DNA of 64,000 nucleotides. It comes from Brachypodium distachyon. Its lineage: Eukaryota; Streptophyta; Magnoliopsida; Poales; Poaceae. The translations under genes were made by a program, and so were the position numbers. This document shows positions 47,402-58,544 of the stretch, piece by piece. Numbering within the stretch: position 1 is the first letter of the stretch; every line of letters begins with the position of its first letter. The stretch spans positions 16,412,624 through 16,476,623 of the forward strand of contig NC_016134.3 in the NCBI RefSeq assembly GCF_000005505.3, in the 5' to 3' direction. Below the pieces are notes generated by a model. That model did no database searches, had not been told where the DNA came from, and saw only the letters and a program-made list of their open reading frames with translations.

Positions 47402-48293
47402 TTAGTCAAGTCTCATATCCCATTGATGCTTCTTTTGACCAGCGTATTCCTCTTTCTTGATCTGAGAAGGCAAAACAATACGGTCAATAATTCCGTATTT
47501 GAGGGCTCCTTCAGCATCGAAGCACTTCACCCTGTCTAGGTCCTCATGAATCTGCAAACCAAGTAAATTTTTAGATGAGAAAAATGCCGTTAGGATTGTA
47601 ATCGCTGTGATCAACCCTGCTGAATCATGAGAATGTTACACATATGGGGAAAGTAGCAAAACAAAATTCAGTATTCTATAGCAGATTTCTTAAACTTTAT
47701 GTGCTATGTGAAAAAACAGAGCAAATCAGATCCTTGCGAGAAACAAAGTAACATCACCATCCTTGCGAGAAAAATTGTGCTATGCTTTAGCCTGGCCCGC
47801 CCATAAATTTTTTCGTCGCTCCACCACTGTGTAAGGCACTACAACAGCAAAAACAATAGCTGCAAACTGTATGCATTTTCAATAGGAAACTGATACGTGC
47901 ACTTCTAGTAAGACTGTACGACCAAAACCTGGTCTCAAGCTGCTCTAACAGGTGACTGAAGTGAAATCCAGCAAAGGGGCATATAGTACATGAATCCAAG
48001 GTTAAATAAAATAGCAGGAAAAACAAACATTATACAGAACCATAAATTCCAAAAAGAAGTTGATATTAAAGTACTAATACCTTTTGATTAGCTGCAACAA
48101 TAAATCCTGCCAAATTGAATGCAAAGCCCAGGCAATGTGATGACGAGTAGATGGAAGTATGTCCTGATGCTCGTGGCCTAGCTTCGCAAACAGAATGACC
48201 AGCTGACTCCGGAAGGCAGAAGCTGCCTGCTCCTTCATCACTCCCCACGCCGAGTTTGCTCACGAACAAAGAAGAAATCTTGCACCAGAGCAT
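47402..48293 (-). pseudogene. ClpP/ClpR-like protease subunit fragments
   Basis: The last exon (47402-47551, preceded by an AG acceptor) reads EDLDRVKCFDAEGALKYGII, then DRIVLPSQIKK, and ends at TAA. This is the C-terminal helix and strand typical of ClpP and plastid ClpR subunits. Farther upstream (about 48066-48160) the same strand reads CLGFAFNLAGFIVAANQK, similar to the ClpP block around its nucleophile position but without Ser. The exons between them and the N-terminal half were not found, so I treat it as a fragment. Identity as ClpR rather than ClpP is a guess. Confidence 0.5.
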
Positions 48294-49159
48294 TTTACGA
48301 AAAATTTATTCAAGCTATTCTTTTCTTCAAGTGGGAATAGAACTAACGGCATATGTCCATTGGTCATGGGCTGTCAAAAATTTGAACATGCAACAAAATT
48401 AGAAATCCATATATACATAATTCCATCTATCCATCATCTTCAAATGGCATGTCTAGGTTCTAGAGATAGCACTCACACAGAAGACATTTCCAAACACTTG
48501 AGACACACAAAAACAAGGTAAACTGGAAAGAGAATCTCACTATGAAGTAGACATTTCCACAAACACTTGGAGTGCATCGCTAGCTGCAATTTTAGTGGCC
48601 ACACCACATGTGATGTGCTTTTGTCCCTGGGGGTTTGAGTTCAGGAAAATTCTAGATAGAGAGCCAAACAAACAATATATAGCTACGAACACTTCCAGTT
48701 CCAGATCAATAGATGCAACATAAGAGGAGGTCGACTTGGTAAAGGCCATGGTGCGTCGGAGGCAGAATGCTCGGCGAGCTCTCCGGGGAGGACGAGGCGG
48801 ACGGGAAGGGAAGACTGCTTGGTGCGCCGCGAGCGGCAGGAACCGCGGACGACGTCGCGCGGGAAGCGGCCAATGATGGCTGGTGGAGGCGAACTTGGCC
48901 TCCCTCCATTTGCGGTGACAGGCAGGGGGGCATGGGCGGAGGCCGGCGGCTGCGGCGGCTCGATGAGGAGGAGGGCGGGAGCGCGAGCAGAGGGAGGAGG
49001 GGCGTCGGCGCAGACAGGGGAGGAGGAGGTGGCGGGCCGGCGGCGGCTCGATGAGGAGTAGGTATCAGACTCCACTCTGTCGCCTTACTGAAGAAGTGTC
49101 GAAGCATCTTCAAGTTCGGTTATCAAGGGCTAAGGAACGGCCAAGATCGCTTTGCTCCT
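48294..49159. other. Intergenic, GC-rich stretch without a recognised gene
   Basis: 48740-49060 is GC-rich and open on several frames, but no frame resembles a known protein. 48945-49010 is similar to 51903-51965 (GGCGGCT...GGAGGAGGGCGG), so part of it is duplicated. Confidence 0.35.
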
Positions 49160-49162
49160 TTA

Positions 49163-51575
49163 GGCCCTGTTTGGCAGTGGTTTTTTTTTGGATTTTCTAG
49201 TGTTTTTTACCTAGGGTTTTGGGTGAAAACACCCTTATCACCCGAAACACTTGTCTCCACTCAATTCCAGTCCCCCACCACATTTCTAGCGTTTGGCACA
49301 CGTGTTTTCTTAGAAGGTATTTCAGAAGTGATCCTAGAGTCTATCAACACATGAATCTGTATTAAAAATCTATTTTTACAACTTCAACTCGGTACAGCTT
49401 TTCAACAGCAATCATTGGATGTTGGAGTACATCGGTAGAAACAGGAGATGCGAACCTATTGCCCAGCACATCAACACAAACAGGAGATGTGAACATATTG
49501 CCCAATACATAGTACAAACAGGTTTGCATCAAAATAAGTATATGTATAGTATCTGGACACAATGCAAGGCATACCAGTATCTAACGCCTTGTATTTCAGA
49601 AGTATCTGGCCACAATGGAAGGCAATAAAACTCAGATTTTTACATCTCATCTAGCAAAAACAGCATGACAGAATGAAATAAAACAAGAACATCTCAGGTT
49701 TTGATCATTGTGCTTATTCAGGTACTTCCATGAAAAATCAACTACTTGGCAATAATACCAAATTAAACGATCAACAATAGATTGATTCCAGTCTTCCTCT
49801 TCTAGCACACCTTGTCATTCTTGGAGTTAACATTGCGAAGTTGTAGAGGACCATAAGCTTGTCAATATCAAGAATTGGTAAGCATGAGTAAAGTTCAATT
49901 TTGTGCTGCTACTGATCATAACTGATAAATGGACACATGTCAGTTATTAACTAGAAATATTTGTCCTTGAAATTCATATGTTATTCTGTAAACTGCAGCA
50001 TACATGCTTGTGTAGTAATTGGTTACCAATTTCATCTAAAAAAAATCTGAAGCAATCAAAATCATGAGAACATAACGCAGGTACACTTTTCCACAGGAGC
50101 CACGCAAACAAACGACCAACTAAATAACAAGACATCTGTACTTGATTGGTGGTATTTCGTGTGGCTCTTTAGAAGAAAAATGTTAGAAGAACAAGCTTTA
50201 AATTAGCTATCCACTACTGTTTAAGTTAATCCAAGAAGTTGCATATATTGAAGCAGAAAGCATATAATCAGGCTACACATGTGTGTCATTTTAGGTAGAA
50301 AGAAGGAACAAACAATCAGAGAATAACAATGCATATATGCATGAGGATATATGCAGCTACAGTCTACATATTAGAAAGGAAAAAAAGATGAAGCTTCATA
50401 TATGCATTAACTACATAGAGATGCACTTAACCTGCATCACTTTGGAAGGAAAAATGTTAATGTCCAGACCATGTATGCTAACCTTCATATAAGCATTAGC
50501 TACAGATAGAAGTAGTGTCAGTGATGGCGATACATTTTCAATACACAGGTTATTTTGCCAACTTGCTCAGGCTATGTATGAAGCATTAGAAATTGCTTTC
50601 CAGGATGCCATCACACGCTTATGCTGCACAACAAGGTAGCAATTAATGATGCAAAATTCCAAATTACAGTCACTTAACTAATTTCCCAACCCAAAAATAA
50701 AAATCCAGGCTGCCACCACATTTCATGACATCTTTAGAGAAGAAGATCAGGTCAGTATCTTGTGTGATGGCAACAATTTATCAACTAAAATTTGTTGTGA
50801 TAAACTAAGATTATCAAAATCCAACAACATGTCGGCATATAGCTTCTGTGAATCAATCTAATGAAAATTTCTTGTAGGAAATCCAACAGTAACACATCGA
50901 TTGTTACTAAAATTTGCAAGAAAAGTATCTTGTGTGATAACTAACAACAAGAAACACAGTGTCCCAAAATTGGCCTGTTGAGGATGAGAGAAAGGACAGG
51001 AGGAAGGAAAGAAAGCTAGCTTGCGTCCGGCCGGAGAAGTCAACGGCAGCCAGAGCGACGGCAGCGGAGTCATCAGCTCTGCTTGATAGGGTTAGACGGA
51101 TGATGTCAATGGCGGCGCGGAATAGGGTAGGAGAACACAGAGAGGGGAGAGGGAGGGTGCGTACCGTGGGCTCGTACCCCGGTGGTGCGACTGGCGGCGA
51201 GGTCACTGCTGCTGCAGAAGGCAGCGGAGGTCGCGGGCGACCGGTGGCGGGCGGATACGGCGCGGAGGCTGCAAGCGGCGGCAGCGGGGAGCGGGCTACA
51301 ACGGCCTCGGAGGTAGGCTACCGCGGCGCGGAGGCGGGCGATGGTTACCTAGAGGCGGGCGGCGGCGCCGTAGCGACGCAGAGGCGAGGAAGAAACGCGA
51401 GTCGAACTCGCGTCTCATATTCCGCCCTATCCGGCGTGTCTCGGAGTGTTTCGCAGGGTTTTTACCCGTTGGGACCGGCCTGCCAAACGGCCAAAAAAAA
51501 GTTTTCGAGTGTTTTCGGGCTGGACCGGGATTAAACACGGGACACTCTTAAAAAACCGGGCTGCCAAACATGGCC
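49163..51575. mobile_element. Harbinger-like element, 2.4 kb, non-autonomous
   Basis: The left end GGCCCTGTTTGGCAGTGG and the complement of the right end, GGCCATGTTTGGCAGCCCGG, form inverted repeats. TTA flanks both sides exactly (49160-49162 and 51576-51578). No transposase or ORF2-type Myb protein was found. The GC-rich right part (50950-51420) has an open frame of 191 codons (50959-51534) without recognisable domains, perhaps acquired host sequence. Confidence 0.82.
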
Positions 51576-51584
51576 TTACCGTTA

Positions 51585-51693
51585 CTCCCTCCGTTTCATA
51601 ATTCTTGTCTCAAATTTGCTCAAAAATTGACGTATCTATTTTTAAAACGTATCTAGATGTATGTAATATTTCGACAAGAATTTTGGAAAGGAG
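51585..51693. mobile_element. Stowaway MITE
   Basis: The left end CTCCCTCCGTTTCATAATTC is preceded by TA, and the right end GAATTTTGGAAAGGAG is followed by TA. Same subfamily as the MITE in intron 2 of the polymerase gene (TCTAGAT...ATGTAATATTTCGACAA). It lies 9 bp from the Harbinger-like element. Confidence 0.85.
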
Positions 51694-52888
51694 TACTGTT
51701 CACCATACCGTGTTCGTTTTCACTGTGTTGTGTCTATAAAGCGCGAGCCCAGTGCTCTGTAAGCGCCACTCAATTGCTATCATTGCTCAAAACCAATTAC
51801 AAATATAAACAACATATAGAGCCGGTCTTGATTTGGCGACTCGTTCGGAGAAATTCCCCTTTGTTCTTTGTCTAGATCCAAGCAGGACTTGACAATAGGG
51901 CGGAGGCGGTTGCGACGGCTCAATGACGAGGAGGGCGGCGGCGTGAGCAGCGAGAGGAGGAGCGTGTGGGGCTGAAAGAATTAGGCGGTAGCATAGGTTG
52001 GAAATTTCGTGCGGAGCAGGTAAGATAAGATTACCCAATGTCCCAATCTACATAACTAAAAAAAAAAAGAACAGATGCATTTTAGTACTTGGATCGAAAG
52101 ACGTCTTCGGTTTTCTTCCCCACGCGACCTTTGCGATGAAAATATGCGAGAAAAGCCTCGTTTCTTTTACATTCTAATTTCTTTCGGTCCTCTCCTCTTC
52201 CCTCCTCCTGATTGTCTCTTCCTATTTTCCTTCTCCGACACCTCGATCACGATGTCGGTCACGAAATCGTGTCAGTAAAATGAGACACATTCAGCTCAAC
52301 ACACACATCCAACTGCAAAAATTCACCAAATCAAGGCAGGCAATTTAGTTACTCATCAGTCCAGTCGACTGCGGCAGCGCCCAGAGCACTTCTCCGGTCA
52401 CCTTCGCCCACTCCTCGTGGGCGACCATTCTGCCACCGCCTCCGTAAGCCGCACGTCGACTCAACCCAGGCTCACCAATGTCAACCATGCCGTCTGCGTC
52501 GCCCTCTCCTCGTTGTCAACCGCCCTTATCCCTCACAACGCCCTCTTCTTGTCGTTTGGGGATTGATTTCACCACTTAGGGCTAGGGATTGGACAGAAGA
52601 TCGAAGGGGATTCGGTAGGGAGAAGAAGGGTGTTTCGTAACCATATTACGTGTTTTTTTTTTTGCAAGACATCATAGATCGGTGAGGGGTTTCGTAAAAA
52701 TAAACAAGCCATGGCGTGTGGCAAGTGATGACATATGGCAGCTCCTGAGCCTGATTGACCAAAAGTCATTCCGCAACCTAAGTTGATGTACTACTAGGCT
52801 TTAATTTGAGAGTTGTTGTATGAAACTGCGCGCGCATGACAAGTTATTGTATGTGTTATTACCTCGCAAGCAATTAGCTTAATTAGTG
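51694..52888. other. Intergenic DNA without a recognised gene
   Basis: Short frames only. 52340-52560 is C-rich and may be a decayed exon or UTR, but I cannot identify it. Confidence 0.35.
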
Positions 52889-52971
52889 CTCCCTTCAATT
52901 CATGATAAGTGTCTCAGTTTAGTACAAAGCTTAACCTAAGACACTTATTATGGGTCGGAACACGGAAGGAG
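52889..52971. mobile_element. Stowaway-type MITE, short
   Basis: CTCCCTTCAATTCATGATAAG pairs with the right part CTTATTATGGGTCGGAACAC and GGAAGGAG. The inner arms TAAGTGTCT and AGACACTTA are perfect. The right side is followed by TA. Confidence 0.7.
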
Positions 52972-52984
52972 TAGTTCGATACAT

Positions 52985-54365
52985 TTATTCCTTAATTGAA
53001 ATTAGAACTTGGGAAGGTTATTTATGTAATTTAGTTGAAAGTAACTAATTTATGGTCCATCAGCATAACTGAAATTGGTGATACTGTAACTGAAATGTGT
53101 GTTTGTTTTCCCCGCAAAAAAGAAAAAGAAATGTGTGTTTGTTTGCTGTGCTAGACCCTCCACGAGCCTAGCCACGCTTTCTGGAGCCGCATGACAATGT
53201 GTCTGGAGATTTAACAGTGGTCCTGAAACAAGGAAAACGCTGCTTTAGACGGCCTGAAGCATGTTTCGATAGTTGAAATTCTGACATCTGATATTAGCAA
53301 AATGTTTCAGCTTCATTACGGAGTACAGAGTACAGAAACAAGCTAGTGCACACGCTGAGGTTGTTGGTATCAACTTGTTTTTTGTTTGCTTTAAGTATTA
53401 GCTTGTTGAAAGATTGGTTATTTTGTATTCGCTCCGATTCGTAAAAAATGTCGTCCATTTATTCATAAAATTTGTACAAAATGGGCAACATTTTTTATGT
53501 GCTTTGTTCAATTTTGTTTATCTGTTTTGCCATATTACTGTTGTTCATCTAGAGCAGATGCAACTAGTAAACAAAAAGAATTGTTGATTTGTTTCGAAGA
53601 TTGCAGTTACGAGGCTATTTCCCAAATACCTAATGGGTATGACCATAAAACAGGAAACGGACATTACATGGAGGGCAAGTAGGAATTTAGGGCATTTCCA
53701 AGGGAAGCCCCTCAATTCTCCCCATTTGTTCAAATTTGTCCAAATGAGGGTCCATGAGCAAAATACACAATTCAATGTGAACCCCCATTTGTCCAAAATG
53801 GTTCACACCCTCATTTCTTCCCCAAATTTGGGGAGAGTATGAAAAGTCCCTATTTGTGCAAAACTCATCCAAATCTTGTCCACTTGTCTTCTTGACCCAC
53901 ATGTCAAAAACTCATGAAGAGATAAATGGAGAGTTACCGTTGAACAACTTGATATTTTATCCACCCTTTTTGTCCAAATACAGGTGGGCAGTGGCGCGGG
54001 CAGGGACCAGGCCAGCCCTGACCCTGGCCCCCCCTATGATTTCGTATTTTTACTTAAGTCCTTGTATAATTTTTGCAATTTCATTATATGAGCTTCATAT
54101 TTTTATGTTTTGTCACTCCCTAATAAATCATTCATTTATTTTGGCTCTCTCTATATTATTTTCCTGCCTCCGCCCCTGCAGCTGGGACGGCACGCTGAGC
54201 AAAAACGCGAGGGAGCGGGGCACCTGTCGTGCGCCGCTAGTTGGCGATATGGAGCGGCCCCGCTGCTCAGTCCCATATAGCCATATGTATATCATCAACA
54301 TAAAAATATGCAACGGATATGCTGCAAATCTGATAAGGAGATATCCCCATATCACAATATATTTA
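52985..54365 (+). repeat. Duplicated block B, upstream of the aspartic protease gene
   Basis: Counterpart of block A (44985-45720). The shared parts are 52985-53345 and 54190-54365. Between them lie about 840 bases absent from block A, including a hAT-like MITE. The shared distal part ends about 140 bp before the protease start codon. Confidence 0.85.
53989..54178. mobile_element. hAT-like MITE in block B
   Basis: 190 bp, CAGTGGCGCGGGCAGG to CTCCGCCCCTG. Flanked by CAGGTGGG (53981-53988) and CAGCTGGG (54179-54186), an 8-bp target duplication with one mismatch. Its reverse complement matches 41382-41563. Confidence 0.78.
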
Positions 54366-54404
54366 ATGCACATTAATTAAACCTACGTGCCGGCCCTGCG
54401 TCGG

Positions 54405-54411
54405 TATAAAA
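54405..54411 (+). promoter_or_regulatory. TATA box of the aspartic protease gene
   Basis: TATAAAA lies about 100 bp before the ATG at 54507, which leaves room for a 5' UTR of about 70 bp. It lies downstream of the block shared with the isopentenyltransferase gene. Confidence 0.6.
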
Positions 54412-54506
54412 CCGAACCCTCGGTCGCCTAAATTCGCCAACAAGTTATCCAGTGTGCATCCTACGGTTGCTGCAAGTGCAACCGATAGCGATACGTCCAT
54501 ACGGAG

Positions 54507-55759
54507 ATGTTGCTCGCCAAGCGAGCACTCCTCCTCCTCTCGCTGGCGCTGGCGGCGCTCCTCCACCCCGCCATCGCCGTCGCCAGAGACGCTGGCAGCG
54601 GGGGCTTCAGCCTGCGTCTGGTCCCAAGCCCCGGATGGAACAACACCGTACGCGTCAACGACCACGGCTTCCTCCAGCTGCTGGACCCCGCCGCGCTCCG
54701 GCCGCACGTGCATCCGCCTCGATACCTGACCTACAGCGTTGCCGTCACCGTCGGCACGGGCCACGGCCGCCACGCCTACTCCCTCGTCCTGGACACGGCC
54801 AGCAGCACTACCTGGATGCAGTGCGCGCCGCTCCACAACGCGTTCCCGAAGCAGCCGCCACCCTTCAACCCGTCGGCCTCGCCGTCATACCACCGCCAGG
54901 AGTTCCGGTTCCATGACGCCCGCCTCGACAATTCGGCCCACTACGCCAGCGGCGTGCTCGGCACCGACACCTTCGCGTCCGGCACGGACCATGTCGCCGG
55001 CGTCACCTTCGGCTGCACGGACCAGAGCGCCGGGTTCGAGAGCCACGGGGTACTCGCAGGCGTGCTGGGGCTTGGCAAGCAGGAGCCCTCGCTCGCCGTG
55101 AAGCTCGGCCACCGCTTCTCCTACTGCCTCTTCGGGCACGGGCGCAGGACCGGCACGGGTTCCTCAAGTTCGGCGCCGACGTGCCGGCCACGGCACACAT
55201 GAAGAGCACCAAGATCCTCTTCACGCGCTACACCGTCGACCCGCAGTTCAGCGCCTACTTCATCGACGTCGACGGCCTCAGCGTCGCGGGGCACAGGCTG
55301 CAGGGGGATTTCGCCAAGATCTTCAGGCGCCACCAGGCCCCCGGCGGGGGCCGGTACACGGGCGGCTGCGCCGTGGACCCAGGCACGGGCACCATGGTGA
55401 TGATCCAGGCGGCTTATGACATCCTGCAGCGGGAGGTGGCCAAGCAAGTGGCGGCGCTCGGGCTGCCACGCGTGCACCGGTCGGAGTTCGGCCTCTGCTT
55501 CCGCACCACGGGCGCCGCGTTTCCGCACCTGCCGACGGTGACGCTGCACACGGAGGACGGGGCCAGCCTCGTGCTCGGGCCCAGGCAGCTGTACATGCAG
55601 GTCTCGCAGGGCATGTGCCTCGCCGTGGTGCCCAGCGACCACATCACAATCGTCGGCGCAATGCAGCAGGTCGACACGCGCTTCGCCTACGACGTCGCTG
55701 GCTCCATGATCTACTTCGCGCATGAGAACTGCCAAGCCGACACCGGCCCCCATGATTGA
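54507..55759 (+). pseudogene. Nepenthesin-like aspartic protease, single frameshift
   Basis: Plant A1-type aspartic protease, single exon. An N-terminal signal peptide is clear (RALLLLSLALAALLHPAIAV, residues 6-25), so a secreted product. The first active-site motif reads LVLDTASSTTW (D96), with Ala where DTG is normal. The second reads CAVDPGTG, with Pro where DSG is normal; both Asp residues remain. The frame is open from 54507 to about 55150. A one-base deletion near 55151-55154 then shifts it, and the rest (HGFLKFGADVP onward to TGA at 55757) continues in another frame. Without the shift the protein would be about 417 residues, normal for the family. It could also be a sequencing error, because both halves are otherwise well preserved. 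Confidence 0.85.
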
Positions 55760-56708
55760 CCGTACTATCTTTGTTTTGTGTTTTAGCGGACATCGGAATT
55801 TGATTGTTCTGAAGTGTTTAGAGAAATAAAACAGTGAATTACAGCAAACCGCACCACTTCTTTATTTATTTTCATGGAACCACTATATATGATCAGTCGC
55901 GAGAGGTTTTAACAAAACCCAGGTGAACAGCAGAGGGGTGCTACCGTGCTACCTGAAAGTGGATGCTGACAGTGGAGCTCAAACCGGTGGTTGTTCACGG
56001 TATTGAGCTCGGCAATGGTAATGGGTTTGGATCGGGCTCCAACAGAACTCCGCCAAGCCCAGATCAGCAATGATATAGTGTTGGTGATTGCGGATGAATA
56101 ATGTTGCTACATGAAAAATATAACAAACAGATTAACAGAACGATCTCTTCAACAGATTCTTTTTTTTATTTCTTGAGTGCAAATAGAATGTTGAATTCTT
56201 AACGTTTCAGCTGTTAGGCTTTCAGTAGTAGTCACTATGAAGGTTTGCGTGATGCATCCTCATTCTCAGTCTGGCATTGTTTATTTTTTTATTTTAAGTG
56301 TCATATGGACAAACTTTGTGAATATTTCTGGTGTTTTTATTCTCAGTATACCATTTCCTTCTCCATGTACTCCCTTCGGCACCTTCTTGCCTTAGGCCAG
56401 ATAGTTATAGTTGTAGCTTCAGATAAGTTCCAGTAAAAGGAAATTGCAGCATACCATTTCAGTAATCCAGTCTGATTCCATTTCAGTAAAGTATGTAGGC
56501 AATGGGCAATGGTTATCCGGTAATTGTATATATGGTAGCATATCCTATACAACACCCTTTTGGTACACTCATGTAATTGCTTTTAGTTTGGATACCATGC
56601 TAAACATGCTAGCGATATGCTTTCTTTAGCACTCTGAATGCTCCACTGCATTTATCTACAGATGTACTATAGTCTGTAGTTGAATATATCATTTAGAACT
56701 ACCTGTAT
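55760..56708. other. 3' flank of the aspartic protease pseudogene
   Basis: The 3' UTR (55760-55925) is shared with the truncated second copy, including GAAATAAAACAGT. The rest is intergenic. 56629-56690 resembles 42288-42335 (ACTCTGAATGCTC, TGCATTTAT, GTAGTTGAA). Confidence 0.5.
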
Positions 56709-57646
56709 CACTATGGGAAAATCTCCCTTTGCCGGAGGCTTTTTTCCGGCCTACGGGAAAGAATAAAAAAAAGCCTCTAACAAAGAAGGTGAGCACGTGG
56801 ACTTGCCGGCTGTGGCTAACGGCGCCGTGAACGGAGGGCCCTTTGCCGAAGGCTAGGCAAAAAACCCTCCGGCAAAGACTTTTGTCTTTTTTGTGTCCAT
56901 TTCTTTGTGTTTTGAAATTTTTATTGTACTTTCATTTGACACTGACGATTACTAATGTGAATTAAAATCATAAATTTTTATGTAAAAAAATTATTTCTCA
57001 TTTTCCTGAGCCGTTTAATAGGGAAAAAGGAAACAATACGAAAACTTTGTAAAAAATTCACAAAATTTGGCATGGTACCAAGTTATAGGTATATAAATCT
57101 GGGATAAAAATTACAAGTCAATACACAAAATTAAAATTGCACATACTTAATAAAATGAACGATCTCGAGAGTGAACCTCGAAATTTAAATCCCGAACCAA
57201 GTTTCGCACTAATTTGATCCATTTTTTAGTCGAATCTTTTACCTTGGTTTCATTTGTCTTTAATGATTACTAATGTGAATTAAAATCACCACATCTTATG
57301 TAAAAATAATTACATATCACTTTGTAGAGCCGTTTATAGTAAAAATGAAATAATACTAAAACATTGTCAAAAAAGAACAATTTTTGGCATGGTGTCATTT
57401 TATGGGTATTTAAATTTGGGATAAAAATTAAAGGTCAATACACAAACTTAAAATGACATGGTTCACAAATTGCAACATATTCGTATAAATTCCCGAACTT
57501 AGCATCCAAACGTCCAATTTGAGTCCCGAACCAAGTTTTGCAATAAGATTTTCTCTTTTTGAGTTGATTTTTTTTATTATGGTTTCATTTACTGTTAATC
57601 ATGAGTAATGTGAATTAAAACAAGCCGTAGTTGGTTCATATTAGTG
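56709..57646. mobile_element. CACTA-like element or terminus
   Basis: Starts CACTATGGGAAAATCTCCCTT and carries the CTTTGCCGGAGG subterminal motifs typical of grass CACTA transposons. It ends TAGTG at 57642-57646, exactly where the truncated protease copy begins. The interior holds two and a half tandem AT-rich units of about 320-330 bp (from about 56929, 57246 and 57577). No 3-bp target duplication is evident and the inverted repeats match only at CACTA/TAGTG, so the right end is uncertain. Confidence 0.55.
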
Positions 57647-58016
57647 CACCATGGTGATGATCCAGGCCGCGTACGACATCCTGGTGCGGGACCTGGCCCA
57701 GCGCGTGGCGGCGCTGGGGCTGCCGCGGGTGCACCGGTCGGAGTTCGGCTTCTGCTTCCGGGTCACCGGCGCCGCGTTCGCTCACCTGCCGACGGTGGCG
57801 CTGCACACCGTGGAGGGGGACGGCATCGTGCTCGGGCCGAGGAAGCTCTTCATGCAGGTCTCGCAGGACATGTGCCTCGCCGTGGTGCCCAGCCGGCACA
57901 TCACCATCATCGGCGCCATGCAGCAGGTGGACACGCGCTTCGTCTACGACCTCGCCGGCTCCAAGCTCTATTTCGCCAATGAGAACTGCGAAGCCGACAC
58001 CACCCCTCATGATTGA
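57647..58016 (+). pseudogene. Truncated second copy of the aspartic protease
   Basis: Matches the last third of the protease gene from 55389 onward (CACCATGGTGATGATCCAGG) to TGA at 58014, plus about 120 bp of 3' UTR. 122 codons, open, about 85 percent similar to the upstream copy. It lacks the signal peptide and both catalytic Asp residues, so it cannot be an active protease. The break coincides with the CACTA-like TAGTG end. Confidence 0.88.
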
Positions 58017-58130
58017 TCATGCTATCTTGTTTCTTTTCGCGGACATCTGAATTTGATTGTTCTGAAATGTGTAAGGAAATAAAACAGTAAATTACTGCAA
58101 ACCGCATCACTTCTTTATGCTTTTTTTCGC

Positions 58131-58544
58131 AGTCGCTAGATTTAACAAAACCCAGGTGGACAGTAAATGGGGTGTGCCACTTGAAAATTACAATTTTACC
58201 CTCTAATTAAGTTGGTAGTGATGATTAATTACTAGTGATTAAGAATCTAATGATGTTTATGAGTTTGACAAAGACACACAGACAAATTAAAAGGAGAAAA
58301 TAAGGTCGTGTATTTATCGATGAAAATAACTCTGATGCCATAGAAATAAACTAGAGAGGAAATTTAAAAATATTTAAACAATTTTGAGTTCACTTGATAT
58401 GGGACGGACGAAATATTTAAACAGAGCAACGTAGGTACTGTAAAGAAGAAGAGAAGACAAGCGCAAGCAAACAACCATTGACAAGTTGGCCACGCACGCA
58501 GGCAGCACTACTCAGCAGCTAGAGCACCGCAAGATTTAAAAAGG
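58131..58544 (+). promoter_or_regulatory. Upstream region of the glycosyltransferase gene
   Basis: AT-rich intergenic DNA to about 58440, then a 5' UTR-like stretch. No unambiguous TATA box or repeat was seen. Confidence 0.35.

Noticed and set aside
55121..55753. Minus-strand open frame of 210 codons across the aspartic protease
   Set aside because: Antisense shadow; the plus strand matches the protease family.
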